64,000 nt of DNA from Karalla daura (GCA_029224185.1 CM055191.1:20659760-20723759); one strand, 5' to 3'; counted from the first letter of the stretch, positions 15,201-25,480 are shown. Made by a program: numbers and translations. Notes: generated from the letters alone by a model not told the origin.

Positions 15201-16724
15201 TTTTTCCTCGTACGGTGTGTTTGTTGGAGCTGTCTGCCACAGGCCTGTGTGTTGCTGTCTTGACTGTCTGTGATAGGTGGTCCGAGTGTCGGCTCGTAAA
15301 AGCGAACGCCGCTGCTTTACGGGGAGAGTGGGTGGGCTCTGTGTTGTGTATCTGTGCTCCTTTGTGGAGGTTGGACCCCCCCCCCCTCCCCTCCACTGAT
15401 TCTCATTGTGTGGGTGCCATCGTGAAGTTTGGGGAAACAGGTGTCTGCTCATTAAAGGTCTATTAAAGGGGCGTCGCAAAGTTCAGACTCTGACTGTGAG
15501 AGCTTTAATTTTCACCTTAGCCGTGACCTCTAACAGAAGAGAGCATGGGTGTCTCACATTTCCTGGAGCTGTGCAGGCACAGGAACCATCGATAGACCTC
15601 CATGGCCCCGAGAAGTCTGCATCACCAACATCATCTCTGACTCTGGGATGTGCAGTGTGGATGGGCAGCGCCCCCCGCTGGACTGAACATCTATTAAATG
15701 ATCCGTCACCCAACAGGAACGACTCACTCCATCATCCTCTTTGTCTCCCTGTCCATGCTTGCTGTTCACAGGTACGGGCTGGACTGTTTGATCCAGTTTG
15801 AGGACTTTGCAAATGTCAATGCTTTCCGTCTGCTGAACAAGTACCGCAACAAGTACTGCACATTTAACGATGACATCCAAGGTAACAAACACATACACCT
15901 GATGCCCTTTCTAATAAATCCTTTATAATTGTTCAGAAAACCTGAAGCCAGCTAAATCCATATTTTCACAGGACAAAAATGAGCAGAGTTGCAGTTTAAG
16001 TGCTGTTACCTTGGTTTGCCAATATAAGTCTACCTGTTAGGTTTTTTAAGAAGTACTATTTACAAAGACTCACTCTTATGGTGAACACTCCCCTAAAAAC
16101 AAAATAAATAGATTAATAACCAACAAGCAAACTGAACAACTAAGTTAGGGTCATTTGGTTTATCCTTGTCCTGAAGTCATACAGTGCGGAGCACTGGGTG
16201 AAACCTAAGAAGTCGGCGTTTCTCTGCACTTCTCCTCAGGCACCGCTTCAGTGGCAGTGGCCGGACTCCTGGCCGCCCTCCGCCTCACCAAGAGCAAAAT
16301 GTGCGACCACACCATTGTGTTCCAAGGTGCAGGGGAGGTATGTGTAACACACATAACAACTGTTTGTTTTTGTGTGTGTGTTGTTTGCTCCTCTTAACAG
16401 CAACAGGTGCCACTTTAAACAGAGCAATAAGAGTCCAGTGACTGCTGTTGTTGGCCAGAGGGCATTGGTTTGCAGAGAAATGATTTCCACTGCTATTTGT
16501 GAGACGTGTGATGACGTATGATTGTCAAATAGAAAAACATGGTTGAGGTCTCAGGTCCGCTGTTTCCTGTCTTCATCTTCTTCCCAGGCAGCGATGGGCA
16601 TCGCTGAGCTGATCAGCATGGCCATGGAGAAAGAGGGACTCGCCAAGGAGGAGTGTCTGAAGAAGATCTGGATGGTTGATTCCAAGGGTCTCATTGTCAA
16701 GGTGTCTTGAGAGAAATACTGCTA

Positions 16725-16771
<47 letters not shown>

Positions 16772-17891
16772 CGGACAGTGCAGCAGATACAGTAATCTGA
16801 CTATATGTGAAGGGCCCTGTAAAGTAATTTGTTTTTTTTGTGATTTGTCTGGAATCTCAATGAGACCGACATCTATAAAAGCAAAGCTGAAATACACAAA
16901 ACATCACAGGTGAATTCTGTCACAGGTGAGGAATCTTTATGGCATTTTCCAAAGATGTTTGACAGCTGCAATCAAGCAACCCTTTCCCATGGTTCATTAA
17001 TTCATCCGACAGAGGTCGTCCCTTGGAATCAGAGCTGCAGACTCTCCGGGAGAAGAACATTAACATCTGCGATACATCTGTTTTCTCCTCAGCATAGTCA
17101 TGTCATTCATCCTTCATCCCTCCTCCTCCTCCTCCTCAACTTCTAGCTGTTTCACTCCTTCCACCCACAATGTTGTCTCTATCTTTCCTGCTCATTTTCA
17201 ACTTCATGAATTCTTCCTTTATTGCCCCGCTGGGAGGAAATTCTTAATTCCCTCAGTTCTAAATATCTGGAGCACTGAGTCCAACATGAAGCTGTCTTTT
17301 CTGTGTCTGCGTTTTCACGGGTGATTTCCTGTGCTTAACGTCCTCCTCCTCAACTCTCCAATCCCTCAGGGCCGGGACCATTTGACTCATGAAAAGGAGA
17401 GGTTTGCTCATGAGCACCCACACATGAAGAATCTGGAGGATGTGATCCGGGAACTGAAACCCACAGCTATCATTGGTAAAACAGCAAGCCTCTGAGCAGT
17501 CGTTAGGCTTCCAGTTTACTATTTACCATCAGACTACGTGCTTTTTTTTTAATATGACATCGTCGACTGGATGTGCAGTGAACCACAGGGCACAGTTGTC
17601 AGCATGCCTCTGGAAATGTCAGGAAAGCTGTCAAACAGCATGGAACGGACTGAAATGTTCCACTTCGATCTTTTTCCTGCTCAGGTGTGGCGGCTGTCGC
17701 CGGAGCCTTCACCGAGCAGATCATCCGGGACATGGCTTCCTTCAACAAGCAGCCCATCATCTTCGCCCTGAGCAACCCCACCAGCAAAGCCGAGTGCACC
17801 GCCGAGCAGTGCTACACTCTCACAGAGGTGAGAAGCGCGCCATCCCATCGGTGCCGGCGTTTTAACTACCTGTCTCTGTGAAACCTAACCC

Positions 17892-17974
<83 letters not shown>

Positions 17975-18738
17975 GCTGCAGGGGCGGGGCATCTTTGCCA
18001 GCGGCAGCCCCTTCGACCCTGTCACACTGCCCGATGGGAGAACACTTTTCCCCGGCCAGGGAAACAACGCCTACATCTTCCCTGGAGTGGGCCTGGCCGT
18101 CACCGCCTGCGCCATCCGACATATCCCAGAGGAAATATTCCTCATCGCGGCAGAGGTGACACGCTCACACTCGTTTGATGAACAAAACCGATCGGGTTCT
18201 ATTGGGGACAACTCACGTTGACATTGAACCTCTACAAGAAAAGAACATCCTCCTAGAAACGTTCCCTGTTTTGCTGTCCTGGCAATTCAAGACAAGAACT
18301 AAATATTACTAACCCTAACCCATGTCATGTTAGAAACTTGTCAGATGGGAGCACTAAACTGAGCTGTCTCTCGGCTGTCTGACAGGCTCTTGCTCACCTG
18401 GTGACAGAGAAGGACCTGCAGGAGGGCCGGCTGTATCCGTCCCTCACCTCCATAGGGGAAGTCTCCATCAAGCTGGCTGCCAAGGTGAGAGCCCCGGGGC
18501 ACGTCCCGGTGTGCGGATGCGTCAATCCCCTGAGATGCTTGTCTCATGGTTTCCTCCTTTCTCCTCGCAGATCATGGAGTACGCCTATGAGAACAAGCTG
18601 GCGACCCTGCGCCCCGAGCCGTCCGACAAAGAGGCCTACTTGCGTTCACTCAGCTACAGCACTGACTACGACGAGTTCAGCCTGGACTCGTACCGCTGGC
18701 CGGAGGACAGTATGACCGTGCAGTCCTGCAAACTTTAA
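1308..18738 (+). CDS. me3: NADP-dependent malic enzyme, mitochondrial type (ME3-like), 3' eleven exons; 5' end outside window
   Basis: Oxidative decarboxylation of L-malate to pyruvate with NADP+ reduction, expected in the mitochondrial matrix. Eleven exons join without a frame break into about 450 residues; family members are about 570-605 long, so roughly the N-terminal quarter (start codon, targeting peptide, catalytic Tyr in YTPTVG) lies left of position 1. Visible family landmarks, in ME2 numbering: Arg165 in TDGERILGLG, Lys183 in GIPVGKLALYTACGG, metal ligands Glu255-Asp256 in QFEDF and Asp279 in FNDDIQGT, glycine-rich dinucleotide loop FQGAGEAAMG, Asn421 in ALSNPTSKAEC and Asn466 in PGQGNN. 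VDSKG after the dinucleotide fold matches NADP-preferring ME1/ME3; ME2 has DKYG. GCYGMG, QQCLPVLLDVGT and the C-terminus DYDEFSLDSYRWPEDSM are closest to ME3 from memory. Enzyme family is near certain; the paralogue call is about 85%. Confidence 0.93.
1384..2584 (+). other. me3: me3 intron, 1.2 kb
   Basis: GTAAAC donor and GACCACCAG acceptor. Unique-looking sequence without recognisable repeats or open coding segments. Confidence 0.8.
2585..2746 (+). CDS. me3: me3 exon: substrate Arg and catalytic Lys
   Basis: 54 complete codons between acceptor GACCACCAG and donor GTAAGA. Contains TDGERILGLGDLGCYGMG (malate-binding Arg165 equivalent) and GIPVGKLALYTACGG (Lys183 equivalent, general base/acid in malic enzymes), then QQCLPVLLDVGTDNE. 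The GCYGMG tripeptide variant matches ME3; ME1 has GCNGMG and ME2 GVYGMG. Phase 0 on both sides. Confidence 0.95.
3764..3788. repeat. (CA)n microsatellite
   Basis: About twelve uninterrupted AC units in the 6.1-kb me3 intron. Confidence 0.9.
5161..5222. repeat. Compound (CAGA/CA)n microsatellite
   Basis: CAGACA units grade into CA units, interrupted by single TA and GC dinucleotides. Confidence 0.9.
6230..6281. repeat. (CA)26 microsatellite
   Basis: 52 bases of uninterrupted AC repeat in the 6.1-kb me3 intron. Confidence 0.95.
8844..8947 (+). CDS. me3: me3 exon: LLKDPLYIGLRHKRVRG segment
   Basis: Acceptor CTCCAG, donor GTACGA. 34 codons plus two bases; the split codon AG/G (Arg) is completed at 15772. 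Encodes GLLKDPLYIGLRHKRVRG followed by YDDLLDEFMKAVSD, the helix region before the metal site. The first residue is Gly where mammalian paralogues usually have Glu (NEELL). Confidence 0.94.
11810..11824 (+). promoter_or_regulatory. CTCF-like core motif, + orientation
   Basis: CCACTAGGGGGCAGC matches all 15 positions of the widely used vertebrate core consensus CCASYAGRKGGCRSY. It sits in the 6.8-kb me3 intron. Occupancy cannot be inferred from one sequence. Confidence 0.6.
13978..14015. repeat. C-rich homopolymer tract
   Basis: About 38 bases of C interrupted only by a few A. The - strand is therefore G-rich with long G runs, and could form a G-quadruplex or triplex. Confidence 0.9.
14279..14328. 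repeat. (TG)n/(CG TG)n microsatellite
   Basis: TG repeat with CG-containing variants (GTGCGTGTGCGTG) in the 6.8-kb me3 intron. Confidence 0.9.
15667..15681 (-). promoter_or_regulatory. CTCF-like core motif, - orientation
   Basis: AGCGCCCCCCGCTGG on the + strand is the reverse of the CTCF core with one mismatch in 15. It lies 91 bp upstream of the exon at 15772, pointing towards the + site at 11810. Confidence 0.45.
15772..15881 (+). CDS. me3: me3 exon: divalent metal ligands
   Basis: Acceptor TTCACAG, donor GTAACA. One base, 36 codons, one base. Encodes LIQFEDFANVNAFRLLNKYR and FNDDIQ. Glu-Asp of QFEDF and the second Asp of FNDD are the Mg2+/Mn2+ ligands in malic enzymes. It closes the N-terminal malic domain and enters the nucleotide-binding domain. 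Confidence 0.96.
15882..16239 (+). other. me3: me3 intron, 358 bp
   Basis: GTAACA donor, TCCTCAG acceptor; nothing notable inside. Confidence 0.8.
16240..16337 (+). CDS. me3: me3 exon: start of NADP-binding domain
   Basis: Acceptor TCCTCAG, donor GTATGT. Two bases complete Gly of DIQGT, then 32 codons: TASVAVAGLLAALRLTKSKM, CDHTIVFQ and GAGE. The dinucleotide-binding loop GAGE/AAMG is split exactly at this donor (phase 0). Confidence 0.96.
16588..16701 (+). CDS. me3: me3 exon: Rossmann helix and NADP-specificity residues
   Basis: Acceptor TTCCCAG, donor GTGTCT; 38 codons, phase 0 both sides. Starts AAMGIAELISMAMEKEG and ends KKIWMVDSKGLIVK. Ser-Lys after the Asp is the NADP-type signature (ME2 carries Lys-Tyr). 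A (CA)n tract begins 26 bases after the exon end. Confidence 0.96.
16702..17369 (+). other. me3: me3 intron, 668 bp, with CA repeat near the donor
   Basis: Donor GTGTCT, acceptor TCCCTCAG. A perfect (CA)n of 43 bases starts 26 bases into the intron; a short CTC triplet tract lies near 17121-17136. No other feature. Confidence 0.8.
16727..16769. repeat. (CA)n immediately downstream of a me3 donor
   Basis: 43 bases of perfect AC repeat beginning 26 bases after the exon ending at 16701, on the transcribed-sense strand. Confidence 0.95.
17370..17475 (+). CDS. me3: me3 exon: GRDHLTHEKERFAHEH segment
   Basis: Acceptor TCCCTCAG, donor GTAAAA; 35 codons plus one base. Encodes GRDHLTHEKERFAHEHPHMK then NLEDVIRELKPTAII, matching the KPTAIIG strand of malic enzymes. 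The Lys of HEKER lies in the region where NADP-enzymes have a second basic cofactor-phosphate contact. Confidence 0.95.
17685..17827 (+). CDS. me3: me3 exon: ALSNPTSKAEC motif
   Basis: Acceptor TGCTCAG, donor GTGAGA. Two bases complete Gly, then 47 codons including VAAVAGAFTEQIIRDMASFN and PIIFALSNPTSKAECTAEQC. Asn of LSNPT contacts substrate/cofactor in solved malic enzymes. It precedes an intron of only 154 bp. Confidence 0.96.
17892..17976. repeat. (TG)n filling the me3 intron up to the acceptor
   Basis: About 85 bases of sense-strand TG repeat with a TT and two GC interruptions, in an intron of only 154 bases. It stops five bases before the acceptor AG/GG junction. Confidence 0.95.
17982..18155 (+). 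CDS. me3: me3 exon: FASGSPF and PGQGNN motifs
   Basis: 58 codons, phase 0 on both sides, donor GTGACA. Encodes GRGIFASGSPFDPVTLPDGR and FPGQGNNAYIFPGVGLAVT; Asn of GQGNN is a substrate ligand. The acceptor ends TGTGCTGCAG and is preceded by about 85 bases of TG repeat instead of an ordinary pyrimidine tract. Because 174 is divisible by three, skipping would stay in frame but remove the Asn and disable the enzyme. Confidence 0.95.
18386..18484 (+). CDS. me3: me3 exon: EGRLYPSLTSIGEVS segment
   Basis: Acceptor CTGACAG, donor GTGAGA; 33 codons, phase 0. Encodes ALAHLVTEKDLQEGRLYPSL and TSIGEVSIKLAAK, the C-terminal helical region (GRLYPPL in mammals). Confidence 0.95.
18571..18738 (+). CDS. me3: me3 last coding exon with stop
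   Basis: Acceptor CCTCGCAG; 55 codons then TAA at 18736-18738. Encodes IMEYAYENKLATLRPEPSDK, EAYLRSLSYSTDYDEF and SLDSYRWPEDSMTVQSCKL. The C-terminus is the best paralogue marker: it resembles the ME3 ending (PDYDSFTLDSYTWP) much more than those of ME1 or ME2. Confidence 0.95.
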   Translation: MMEYAYENKLATLRPEPSDKEAYLRSLSYSTDYDEFSLDSYRWPEDSMTVQSCKL

Positions 18739-19230
18739 CCGGATTCACCGGACGGTGAGAGGGAGGGAATGCAACGCCATGCAATATCACCACAGGAAGA
18801 GAACGATGGGATGTCACTGACCCACGTGTCGAATTTTCTCATTAATACATTACTGTGAAATGAATGGCGACAACATACGTAGAGTTATCGTGCTTTATAT
18901 CTTGGATGTGATCACCTCCGTGAGCGAAAAGCAGTTCTGAAACTGTGACTTGTGACTAAATGGGGGGGGGACTGAATGTGAAGATGAAAGTAGGACTCCT
19001 ATGATGATATTACACTGATTGTTCTCTCATTACATTTTACAATAATATATTCAGGGAAAGTCCTTCACTGATCACTTTTAGATGTACTGTAACATGCAGT
19101 CACTTGTGACTGTCGAGGCTCTTATCCAAAAATTCTTTGTTAAATAAAAAATGTTTTGATTAATGTTTTCCATGTCTGATCACTACACTTACGTACCGAC
19201 AATAAAAGAACTGGTTATCACAGCATGAGA
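18739..19230 (+). other. me3: me3 3' untranslated region with two poly(A) signals
   Basis: No reading frame continues past the stop. AATAAA hexamers occur at 19143-19148 and 19201-19206, so the transcript probably ends near 19165 or 19225. A run of nine G lies at 18962-18970. The choice between the two signals cannot be made from sequence. Confidence 0.65.
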
Positions 19231-22200
19231 CTATGTAATTTCATAGTGACATTGATTGTCTTTGGTTTGATTTACTGGGTAACCGCTGTCGGTGAGCGTT
19301 TTCCTTAAATGCATCTGTAGTGCTTTGGCTTCCCCCAGAGGTCAAAATATGTCATTGCAACATCATCAGCCATTCAGCGTCATTAGCTCTCTGTGGAAAT
19401 GAACTCAGTTTAGTGATTATCAGATGTGATAATCACCATCACCAAGACATTGCCCAGTCCAATTCCTGGCCCCTAACCCTAACCCCTCAGTCCAAAAACA
19501 TACATGCTTAGATAGACTGAGTCTTTAAATATCTGTCTATATTATATTATAAAAGCACACAAATGACATAATACTTGTGGGTTCCCATAATACAGAGCCA
19601 CCATACACACGCACAACTTGCTGTGTGTGTATGAATGTACACTACAATCATAGTTGCAGATTAGTCAAAGTGGTCCATGGCTGGGCTGCATATTCTGTGT
19701 CTATCTGGTGCAATCCGATGTAAACTGAGGATGATTTTACATTAACTAATCAATCCGCGGCTAGACAGTTAGTACCAGGGGCCTTGGCTGGCCTGCTGCC
19801 CATCCCAGTCCAGAATCAATAGCGGAGCAGCAACCGGACCAGTCAGCACTCAGGGTTGAGCGTCGCGCCCGGGGCCATTCCAACAGGCAAACATTTGTTT
19901 GCCTCCTTGCTTCATCCTCCCTTTTAATTCAGCCCCCCACCCCAGCAACCACCACTCTGACCCGACGATCAATATGTCTCAATGTCAACACCATCCAGCT
20001 GTCACCCAACTGGGCCTCCAGTTATTACAAAGCCCGGTAGTGTATGAACTGCAAAGTATATGAAAATAAGTATACATTTAAAATAAAAGAGAGCGGGTTG
20101 AGGGAGACAGGGATGGTTTAAACGATGATTACATTTTGCTCTAAATATCAGGAATTTTACACATATATACTGTATGAATGCAATTGTAATTGACTAGCAA
20201 TTCTTGTTGAACTTTGAGTTCTTGGTTGGCAATGTACCTCTACCACTTATTTCTTGTCATTAATTTAAGACCATTATTCTGACTGTCTATCTATCTGTAT
20301 GCATGTGTATAGCTATGTGTGCATCCTCTTTCCATCTGTTACATCTGACTCTGACTGTCATGCCTAGATTTTGTGGTTTTCAGGGTTTTGTTTCTCACTC
20401 ACTCTTTCCCTCTACACCTGCCCTACGCTTCCTGCTTGGTGTCCTGTATTTGGTTTCTCTTGACCTCAGCTAAACACAGATACAATGTAATCGCTGTTTC
20501 CTCCATTGCGATCCTTTTCCATGCACCTGCAGCCAAGCTACACCTGTTTTACGCTGTGTGCCGCTGCTTTGCTCCAGCTGCCTCCCAGCTGGACACAGCA
20601 TGGAGGTCTTGCTGATCTCCTGTCACGGTCTATGACTCAGCCTGTGGCACTTTTGTGGCACCTTGCTGGTCTCAGACAAGCCGGGTGACTGCAGCTGTAA
20701 CCCGACATTATTTTGACCTTGTTTATGGTCTCACATTAAATGGCACATTGCTCAGACCCTGTGATCACTGCCAATCAGTGAAGGCCCCGAGGGAATGTCG
20801 CCTGTGTGAGTCTGCCTCCCCATCCTCCCTGTCGCCTGTCTGGCGCTATGCCCAGAGACCCCTGTCCTGTCTGCCTGACCAGTACCACACACTGGGCTCG
20901 TTCTGCTCGACCTCTTGTGAAATCACAACATTGTTCAGGTTCCTTGCAGGATCTCTTTGGTAATTCTACTGTTGCAGTCACTGGTTTCACTGTTTACTTT
21001 GCATCTTAGCCTTTATATTGTTTCATCTACTCTATTCATTGATTACTAATCTGGGGTTCTGTCCCTTGATACCCTCCCCTTGTGGAGCACATGCAGTAAT
21101 GAGGAAGAGCACCCCTCTATAGAGACCAGCAGAGGCTGCTCTAACATGCTCTTTGAGCAGAGATCAGTGGGTGCCTTTAAAGGGCACAACAGTGAGACAT
21201 CAGTGACAGTGATCACTGCACAGTACGCAGTTCTCTGCCTACACATAAATACAACCGCATCCCAGACTACGTAAATCCCTCCATTTACACTCATTTCAAC
21301 CGCTACATCTTTACATATACGCACACAAAAATCTACTGTATGTAGAGGTCTTCATTGGCATCAATTGACCAAATGGAAAAAAAATCACTTGATGTGACAC
21401 ATAACCCACTGCTGATCTGTTCACTACACACCATTTAAGATGATGAATGTAATGGTGTGTTGTAAAGATAGGAAGAAAGACATTCAAGCTTAAAGAACGA
21501 TTGCATTCAGCAAAGGATAAGCCTGGGTATCATTAATGTATGATAATTACGTTTACCAAACCATTATGACAAACCACCTCAACAAGGTCATCTGTATTTG
21601 TCTAAAGAACAAGTATAGAGTATAGCATTAACTCAGCCTTGTGATGTGTTCTGTTATTCTGACGTGATGTTCCTTTCATTTATTAAGTTTTTCATTACAT
21701 TATCCATGAAGGTGGGGGCCCAATACAAAACTGAATGAAACCTAATGTGTGACGATTCCAAGTATCTGTTCAGACTTGTCTTTGCATTTTATTTGACCAT
21801 AAAGAGCGGAGACGTTCTTGCCATTCTGACACATTGAAAAAACAAATAAACAAATGCATAACTGCATTGAATTTGGCTTTTTATTCCAATAACCTTGAGG
21901 TGCCGAGGCAAAAAGCCTTTGCTATAATTTGAAAATATACAAATATACAAGTCAACAAATTCTAAATTATGTGAGAATAGTGTTTGTTTCAGCCCTCTTC
22001 AGCCCCCTCTTCAACTCCTTGCTCCTTGAGCTGTAAAGCGGTGCCACAGTTCGCAGGACGCCTCAAGGATTCCATACGAGCAACAAACTCTTGCCTCCGT
22101 CTTTCATGAATGTTTTATTCACTTAAAGTTTATCTTTGTGTGCAGCATAGATACCAAACACAACAAATATGATGACAAACAGCCACCACGTAGAAAAGCA

Positions 22201-24600
22201 GGGTGATGGATAAACACACATACACACAAACAGAACACAAACACAAACAGAACTGATATATGGCAGGGTCCTTGTGCTGAGGTCTCCTTGCCTGTTCCAA
22301 TGCCGCTGATACAAAGCATGTTGTACTTGTATTCTATACAGAAACATCAAGTAGCTCTAACATCTGCAATTTTGCTCTGTCAAACTTAAACAAAGCTTGT
22401 TAAAAAGCTATTTAATACAATTAATTTGTCTCAGGCTTTCTTTTCAACTGTCACAAGTTATTCTAATGTCAAGTCAAGCTTCTCTCCCTCGAGTTTATAT
22501 TTTTATTTATTCATTCATTTTACCAGTCATCATCACTGCAGTATCCAATAATGTCCAGTTAATATTAAATAATGCTATGGTATCAGCTGTTCCGCATCGG
22601 CTATTAAATACACTGCACTGGCGCTACATGAAATCTAATCTGCTTTTCTTCTTTTGTGAACCAGTTGTGTATTTGATATTTTTAATACCAATGACTCCCA
22701 AAGACAGTCGTGCAGTTAAAGTGCAGTTGAAATGGAAGTAGAACAGTATAAAGGTTTGGGCACTATTTCATCATATTGAAACTCAACCCCGACCTCTGAT
22801 CTTTCTCTCCTGACGCTGGTCACTAACCCAAGGGCAGTTCAGGGCTACAGGATCAACACTGAAATCATTAGTAGGATTATATGATTACATTTTCAATTCA
22901 CATTTTTTTATCTTGCGCAACACACATAGGAGTGTGTTTTTTTGTAAATTCACAACAAGTTTCATAAAGAGCCCTTTGTATTTTCTCAGCAAATTAAGCG
23001 TCCTGCCTGGCTGGTGGTGGACTGAATGAGGACAATTATCAAACCCACCTCTCCTCAGCAGCTTTAAACCATTCTGCTCCTCCCGTGAACGATTCCACGG
23101 GTAATTCGAGGGGACGTCTCTGTTTCACGGACAGTTCGTGAGGCCTGCACGTCACACAGGTTTTAGCCCAAGAGGCAGTGGTGGGCGCAGGTTTCCGACA
23201 GCCTGTTGTTTCCCGGACGGGTACCACGCGCGGATACCAAGCAGGAGCGCCAACGCCTTGACAACTTTTCCATAATTAGATGAAGCCTTGTGCTCCACAT
23301 GGGCGTCCTTGCACCGAAATCTAACGTGACATGTGTGATCACGACCCAAAGTCGCGTTTAATTAATCTTTGCTGCGACGCAGTGTGTGCAGACATCATTC
23401 CCTGCAGCTCTCATCAGTGAAAAAAAAAAACAATGTTTCACTAAAACACATCACTCTGTGTAATTGGTAAGCAATTCTACGCATTTTCATTTCCTCTTTT
23501 TAACTTATATTTTTACCTTGAGCGATGTTCAACAAGTGACAAGTCCGGTTATTTTCTCTGAAAAAAGACACCATTCAGCTAAAATAATTAAAAAGACAGG
23601 GAATTGAACACGTTTCAGCCCAGTTTAGTGAAGCCATGCAGTATGTCGCCTTTAGCTGTCGAGCATGTCTTTGCAGCCTTTTGAATGTCGGCACATGCTA
23701 GCCAGGCTTGTGCTTATTATTCTGCTGCGAGCTCCAGATGGATCAACACATGCTGAAAATATTACAAGCAAGACATTTGCATGTGACCTAAATCCCTCAC
23801 TTCTGCTCCACCATGCAAACAAGTCAGCACAAAGGCATTATTTAATGACCCTGGATTGAAACATTTGCACGGCACAAAATGTTTTCCCATACTGGGTAAT
23901 AGAATTTGCATATCAGTATTTTGTTGAATTTATTGCATGTTGGCTGTGCATTTATATGGGCTGCCGTTTCTAAAGAAACTAAAAATAGCAGCAACATTTT
24001 GTCACTTAAAGCCTCAAACAGTGCTTGAAAAAGTGGTCACTTTTTAGCACATTTGTTAACTTATATACTAATATTTAACACTTCTAACTGCAGAATATAA
24101 ATCTAAATGTTCAATATTAACAATATTATATATTATAGAATATTTAGATATTATGCCAATTCACACCATTGTAATCGGTACCAACATAAAAGGTCAGACT
24201 GAGGAGAGCTGAGGATTGCTTTTTGGGCATGTTGCTTGATGGTCGCTCTTTTCAGCGGTACCATCTACTTCCGGCTACGACCTTCCGTTCCATTTTTTGA
24301 CCGGAAATGTCTGTATTGTCGGGGAAATGACTGTCACGTTCAGAAGGGCCTAATTATGGCAGACGGATCAAAGTTTGAAGTCTCAAGGACGTTTGGTTCC
24401 GGACTTATAAGCCATTAAAGTTTTCCCACAGGAATGTATATGTTCGCCTAAAATTGAAAATTAATTGAAAAGTTGAAAAGTAATTTTCGCAAAATCTTCC
24501 TTCCAGAACATATTTAGAAGCACGTTTCAGACCATTTGGAGTCGATTGGTACCCACTTTGAAGAGATGTTTTTTGGATCCCATACATTCATGAGTGCCAG
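19231..24600. other. Intergenic region right of me3
   Basis: No exon, RNA gene or mobile element that I can defend. Reading frames here are short and lack family motifs. Single telomere-like runs (CCCTAACCCTAACCCC near 19471-19486) and AT-rich segments (around 24100-24150) are present. Confidence 0.6.
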
Positions 24601-24611
24601 CTGCTGTGTGT

Positions 24612-25045
24612 GTGTGTGTGTGCCAGGGTTATGAAACGTTAGGGTTAGGTCTAGAAAAACAAAACCCGGTGTACTGGGTAGAAGCACGGTCCTTGCCTGT
24701 TGTGTGTGTGTTTCTATGTGTAGTTTGTCTATAGGAAGACATCTTGTAGGCATCAAGCACGTGGAGAACAGAGAGGAGAGAAGATGGAGGACAGGAACAC
24801 AGTCAGCAGAGAGAGGGTTAGGGTTAGGGGGGTTAGGGTTTGGTCTGGAGAGGTGAGACCTGGTGTACCGGGTAAAAGCACGGTCCATGCTTATTGTGTG
24901 TGTGTGTTTCTATTTTGTCTATTGGAAGACATTTTATAGGCACGTGGAGGGCTGGGAGGAAAGGAGATGGAGGACAGGAACACCAGTTGTGTGTTTTTTT
25001 TGTCCAGGGTTTTGTATGGGTTTAGAAAAGGTAGGGATATGATCG
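24612..25045. repeat. Imperfect tandem repeat, about 190-bp unit, with telomere motifs
   Basis: Two diverged copies (about 24612-24803 and 24804-24985) share GTTAGGGTTAGG, the stretch from GGTGTAC through AAGCACGGTCC, a TG run followed by TTTCTAT, a GTCTAT-GGAAGACAT segment and GATGGAGGACAGGAACAC. A partial third copy runs to about 25045. It flanks the composite telomeric array and may be part of the same subtelomere-like domain. Confidence 0.7.
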
Positions 25046-25332
25046 TCCAAAAATGAGGAAAAGGAGATAGGAGGAAGAAAAAAAGGGTAATGGGTTTCTT
25101 TAAAAACTGGTTACAAGAGGTAATGCATTTTAGGCAGGTTTTCCAGATGAGTATCAGGAAAAGGTTGACAAAAAATAAGAAAAATAACCCAACGTTTCGA
25201 TTGTAATCAATCTTCTCTCATGTAGTGAATACAACAGAGTGTACAGGTGACAATGTATATGATATTGGTAGTAGTTATGGATAAGGAGCCTGAGAAAGGA
25301 GCTGATAGTTTGGAATATGGATTGGTGATTAG
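25046..25332. other. Unique spacer before the telomeric array
   Basis: Purine-rich sequence with an AACGTTTCGATTG motif at about 25192-25204, which resembles a phrase common in dispersed fish repeats. No clear boundaries. Confidence 0.4.
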
Positions 25333-25480
25333 ACGCGTCTAATCCTCTTCAAGTCGAATAACTTTTGAGAGGAAGGTCCTACCTTCCCTAAATCTGGTAC
25401 GAGCTTTACAGTGGTGGCACGCATTCGTCTGTACGCACATCCATCCCGGAAATACAGCCATTTTCTGACTGGAAATGGGT
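25333..25480. repeat. Diverged left-most copy of the 173-bp block
   Basis: Aligns to the block from ACGCGTCTAATCCTCTTCAA to GGAAATGGG but lacks about 25 bp, including the GACTTG-AAAC-CAAGTC hairpin, and carries many substitutions. It is the oldest-looking copy. Confidence 0.85.

Larger units (their letters stand above)
8948..15771 (+). other. me3: me3 intron, 6.8 kb
   Basis: Contains CA/TG repeats (9788-9808, about 10967-10990, 14279-14328), a C-rich tract (13978-14015), a TC repeat (about 13489-13514) and two CTCF-like motifs. The flanking exons join in frame as Arg-Tyr-Gly-Leu, so no exon is missing. Confidence 0.8.

Noticed and set aside
1308..18738. Assigning the gene to ME1 or ME2 instead of ME3
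   Set aside because: VDSKG excludes the ME2 cofactor signature; GCYGMG and the C-terminal YSTDYDEFSLDSYRWP match ME3 better than ME1. The N-terminal targeting region that would settle it is outside the window.
20490..21010. Cys- and Pro-rich open frames that could be an exon of an unknown gene
   Set aside because: No conserved motif, no convincing splice sites, and frames overlap in different phases.
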